Shown one piece after another: positions 62,385 through 64,000 of a stretch of 64,000 nucleotides of DNA; position 1 is the stretch's first letter, and every line of letters begins with the position of its first letter. The notes under the pieces are model-generated. The model was not told where the DNA came from, ran no database searches, and was given only the letters and a program-made list of their open reading frames with translations. A program made the translations under genes and the position numbers. The stretch is from Bacteroides sp. M10 (lineage in GTDB: Bacteria > Bacteroidota > Bacteroidia > Bacteroidales > Bacteroidaceae): assembly GCF_014334015.1 (NCBI RefSeq), contig NZ_CP060488.1:4174501-4238500 (forward strand). Direction: 5' to 3'.

Positions 62385-63287
62385 CTATTGGAGATTAGCT
62401 GCCAGAAACTTACACATTTCTTCGATACTTTTTCCCCGACGGCGGGCATAATCTTCTAATTGGTCTTCTCCAATCTTTCCGATGGAGAAGTATTCGGAGG
62501 CCGGGTGTGAGAACATAAGCCCGCAAACAGAAGCGTGCGGGTACATAGCTCCGTTTTCGGTCAGCGAAATGCCTATCTGCTTCATATCCAACAGTTCATC
62601 CAACAGGAAGTTGACAGATTGATCCGGTAAAGACGGGTAGCCGACAGCAGGGCGAATGCCTTGATACTTTTCGACCAGTAAGTCCGCTATGCCTAAATTC
62701 TCGTCTTTGGCATATCCCCACGCTTCTTTGCGCACATATTCATGCATCTTTTCTGTTGCTGCTTCTGCCAGTCGGTCGGAGAGGGTTTGGACAAGCAGGT
62801 GTTTATAAGGGTCCTGTTCGTACAATCCTTCCATGTCTGCATCAATGGAAGAGGCAAAAGCACCGATGGTATCCGGGATATCGGAAGAGATCGGGCGGAT
62901 AAAGTCACTTAGACAAAGAAAAGGACTACCGTCTCTTTTCGGCGTTTGCTGGCGCAGTAAAGGAAAAGTGATGAACCGGTCTTTTTCTTTCTCAATAATC
63001 AGGTTATCCCCGTCAGAGTTTGCCTTGCAAAGCTTGAAGATGGTCTTTACTTCATAATCCCGGTCGAGCAGATCGAGCATCCGATTGGCTTCTTTGAATA
63101 GCTGCATTGCTTCGGAAGCCTTATTACGCTCTTCTTCGGGGAAAGTTGTCAGCCACGAAGCACGGCAGGCATCACATCCGTGAATGTTGGCGATGGCTGC
63201 AAAACGCGGTTGGAAACCCCATGCGTGGAAAAAGTAAATCCAGTTGATGTAGGGAGTGACTGTATGTATTTTATAAGATAAAATCAT
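62385..63287 (-). CDS. Stand-alone MetH activation-domain protein
   Basis: The 300-residue protein is the AdoMet-binding reactivation domain of cobalamin-dependent methionine synthase, here as a separate gene. The key stretch GIRPAVGYPSLPDQSVNFLLDELLD matches the RPxxGYPxxP motif that binds AdoMet in MetH. SIGKIGEDQLEDYARRRGKSIEEM closes the domain. It would methylate oxidised cobalamin back to the active form on a MetH lacking this domain. In Bacteroides a separate main MetH is expected elsewhere. It lies 68 nt before the sigma gene and is not clearly linked to it. Confidence 0.88.
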   Translation of the reverse strand: MILSYKIHTVTPYINWIYFFHAWGFQPRFAAIANIHGCDACRASWLTTFPEEERNKASEAMQLFKEANRMLDLLDRDYEVKTIFKLCKANSDGDNLIIEKEKDRFITFPLLRQQTPKRDGSPFLCLSDFIRPISSDIPDTIGAFASSIDADMEGLYEQDPYKHLLVQTLSDRLAEAATEKMHEYVRKEAWGYAKDENLGIADLLVEKYQGIRPAVGYPSLPDQSVNFLLDELLDMKQIGISLTENGAMYPHASVCGLMFSHPASEYFSIGKIGEDQLEDYARRRGKSIEEMCKFLAANLQ

Positions 63288-63365
63288 AAATTATGCAATT
63301 AAATAGGAGTTTAATGGCGGCAACGTAGTGCCAGGCAAGATTTTCTTCAGGATATTGATGTTCTT

Positions 63366-63445
63366 AGGCACGGATTACACGGATTACGCTGTTGTTTTAT
63401 ATAGTCATATTTCTAAAAACCGTGAAATCCGTGTAATCCGTGCCT
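63366..63445. repeat. Palindromic intergenic repeat (ACGGATTAC type)
   Basis: AGGCACGGATTACACGGATT (63366-63385) and its inverted copy (63426-63445) match perfectly over 20 bp; the arms extend another few bases with gaps. Each arm holds two direct copies of CGGATTAC. It lies between the MetH-activation and dihydroorotase genes. Elements of this form recur between genes in Bacteroides chromosomes; this is related in form, not in core sequence, to the one at 20765. Confidence 0.75.
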
Positions 63446-63455
63446 GAAATATTAT

Positions 63456-64000
63456 TTATCGCTCAAAGAACAATTCCTGTCCGCGATAAGTCTCGTCTAT
63501 TTCTCCGTTGTTATATAACAGATGTCCGTTTACAAATGTTTTCTCTACTTTCCAGTCGAATGTGTGTCCCTCTAATGGACTCCATTTGCATTTGCTTAAA
63601 ATACAATCGGTTGTTACCGTCCATTCGCTTCCGGGACGGACTAATACCAAGTCAGCCTGATAGCCTTTGCGAATGAATCCTCTGTTTTGTATTTCATACA
63701 TCTGCGCAGGGGCATGAGCCATCTTTTCTACTACTTTTTCGATAGTAAACACTCCTTTTTCTGTCAACTCCAACATGCTGACGAGTGAGAACTGAATCAT
63801 CGGCATTCCGGACATTGCTTTTAAGGCACCGCCTTCTTTTTCGCTAAGTAAATGTGGGGCATGATCTGTGGCAATAGCATCAATCAAACCGCTATTGACA
63901 GCCTCTCGCAAAGCTTTCCGGTCTTGCGCTGTCTTAATGGCAGGGTTGCATTTGATGCGGGCACCCAGTGTCTGATAGTCCTCTTCCGTAAAGAGTAGAT
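63456..64000 (-). CDS. pyrC: Dihydroorotase, N-terminal part outside window
   Basis: The frame is open from the window end to the stop at 63456, 181 complete codons. It contains CNPAIKTAQDRKALREAV, then GLIDAIATDHAPH, the metal- and substrate-binding Asp-His of class I dihydroorotases, then GMPMIQFSLVSMLEL and a C-terminal amidohydrolase strand series (GYQADLVLVRP, SPLEGHTFDWKVEKTFVNGHLLY). It closes carbamoyl-aspartate to dihydroorotate in pyrimidine synthesis. The protein is cut by the window edge; no frameshift is seen. The symbol pyrC is used for the enzyme; pyrC-like subtypes cannot be separated from this part. Confidence 0.9.
   Translation of the reverse strand, partial: LLFTEEDYQTLGARIKCNPAIKTAQDRKALREAVNSGLIDAIATDHAPHLLSEKEGGALKAMSGMPMIQFSLVSMLELTEKGVFTIEKVVEKMAHAPAQMYEIQNRGFIRKGYQADLVLVRPGSEWTVTTDCILSKCKWSPLEGHTFDWKVEKTFVNGHLLYNNGEIDETYRGQELFFER

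Overview
The window is chromosomal DNA from a Bacteroides species, most likely of the B. thetaiotaomicron/B. ovatus group. The evidence is SusC/SusD pairs, lipoproteins whose lipid-anchored Cys is followed by acidic residues, promoters of the TTTG / TAnnTTTG type, few obvious Shine-Dalgarno sequences, and a 414-residue anaerobic sulfatase-maturating enzyme with its radical-SAM cysteines at 24, 28 and 31, as in the B. thetaiotaomicron enzyme. No rRNA, tRNA, CRISPR array or prophage was recognised.

Region 1 (1-14710, minus strand) is a glycan utilisation locus. Its order is ECF sigma factor, FecR-type anti-sigma, SusC-like transporter with an N-terminal STN signalling domain, SusD, exported FAD oxidoreductase, clan GH-A glycoside hydrolase, Ig-like lipoprotein (probable surface glycan-binding protein), GH3 beta-glucosidase and a second FAD oxidoreductase cut by the window start. 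Transporter-sensed substrate probably releases the sigma factor. A beta-glucoside or beta-glucan is the likely substrate class. The two exported flavoproteins are the unusual part.

Region 2 (14884-18314) holds a DUF2490 outer-membrane protein, a fimbrillin-like lipoprotein and a hotdog thioesterase. Region 3 (18344-23612) is hisG-hisD-hisC-hisB plus an exported tyrosine-phosphatase-like gene overlapping hisB. It is preceded by a readable attenuator: a 15-codon leader peptide with five consecutive His codons, a candidate antiterminator and an intrinsic terminator. NAD synthetase (nadE) follows on the minus strand.

Region 4 (26268-41525, plus strand) is a nine-gene SusC/SusD operon with no glycoside hydrolase. 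It encodes a Calx-beta-like lipoprotein, a BACON-like lipoprotein, two leucine-rich-repeat lipoproteins, a subtilisin-family lipoprotein protease, a DUF1573 protein and a small lipocalin-like lipoprotein. It looks like a protein- or peptide-directed counterpart of a glycan locus and is the best candidate here for an undescribed system.

Region 5 (41536-45697) is an oxidative-stress block: PerR-type regulator with rubrerythrin, an exported nitroreductase and two thioredoxins, followed by an IS4-family insertion sequence with an 11-bp target duplication. Region 6 (45765-53643) has a GT-B glycosyltransferase with an overlapping HicB-like gene, a tandem pair of S46 dipeptidyl-peptidases (DPP11-type and DPP7-type), the sulfatase-maturating enzyme and a DUF4369 lipoprotein. 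Region 7 (53645-64000) holds a membrane TPR/HTH regulator, an unrecognised Rossmann-like protein, plsC, sbcD-sbcC, an ECF sigma factor with a four-helix membrane partner, a stand-alone MetH reactivation domain and the C-terminal part of dihydroorotase. Strong hairpin terminators and long palindromic repeats mark several boundaries.
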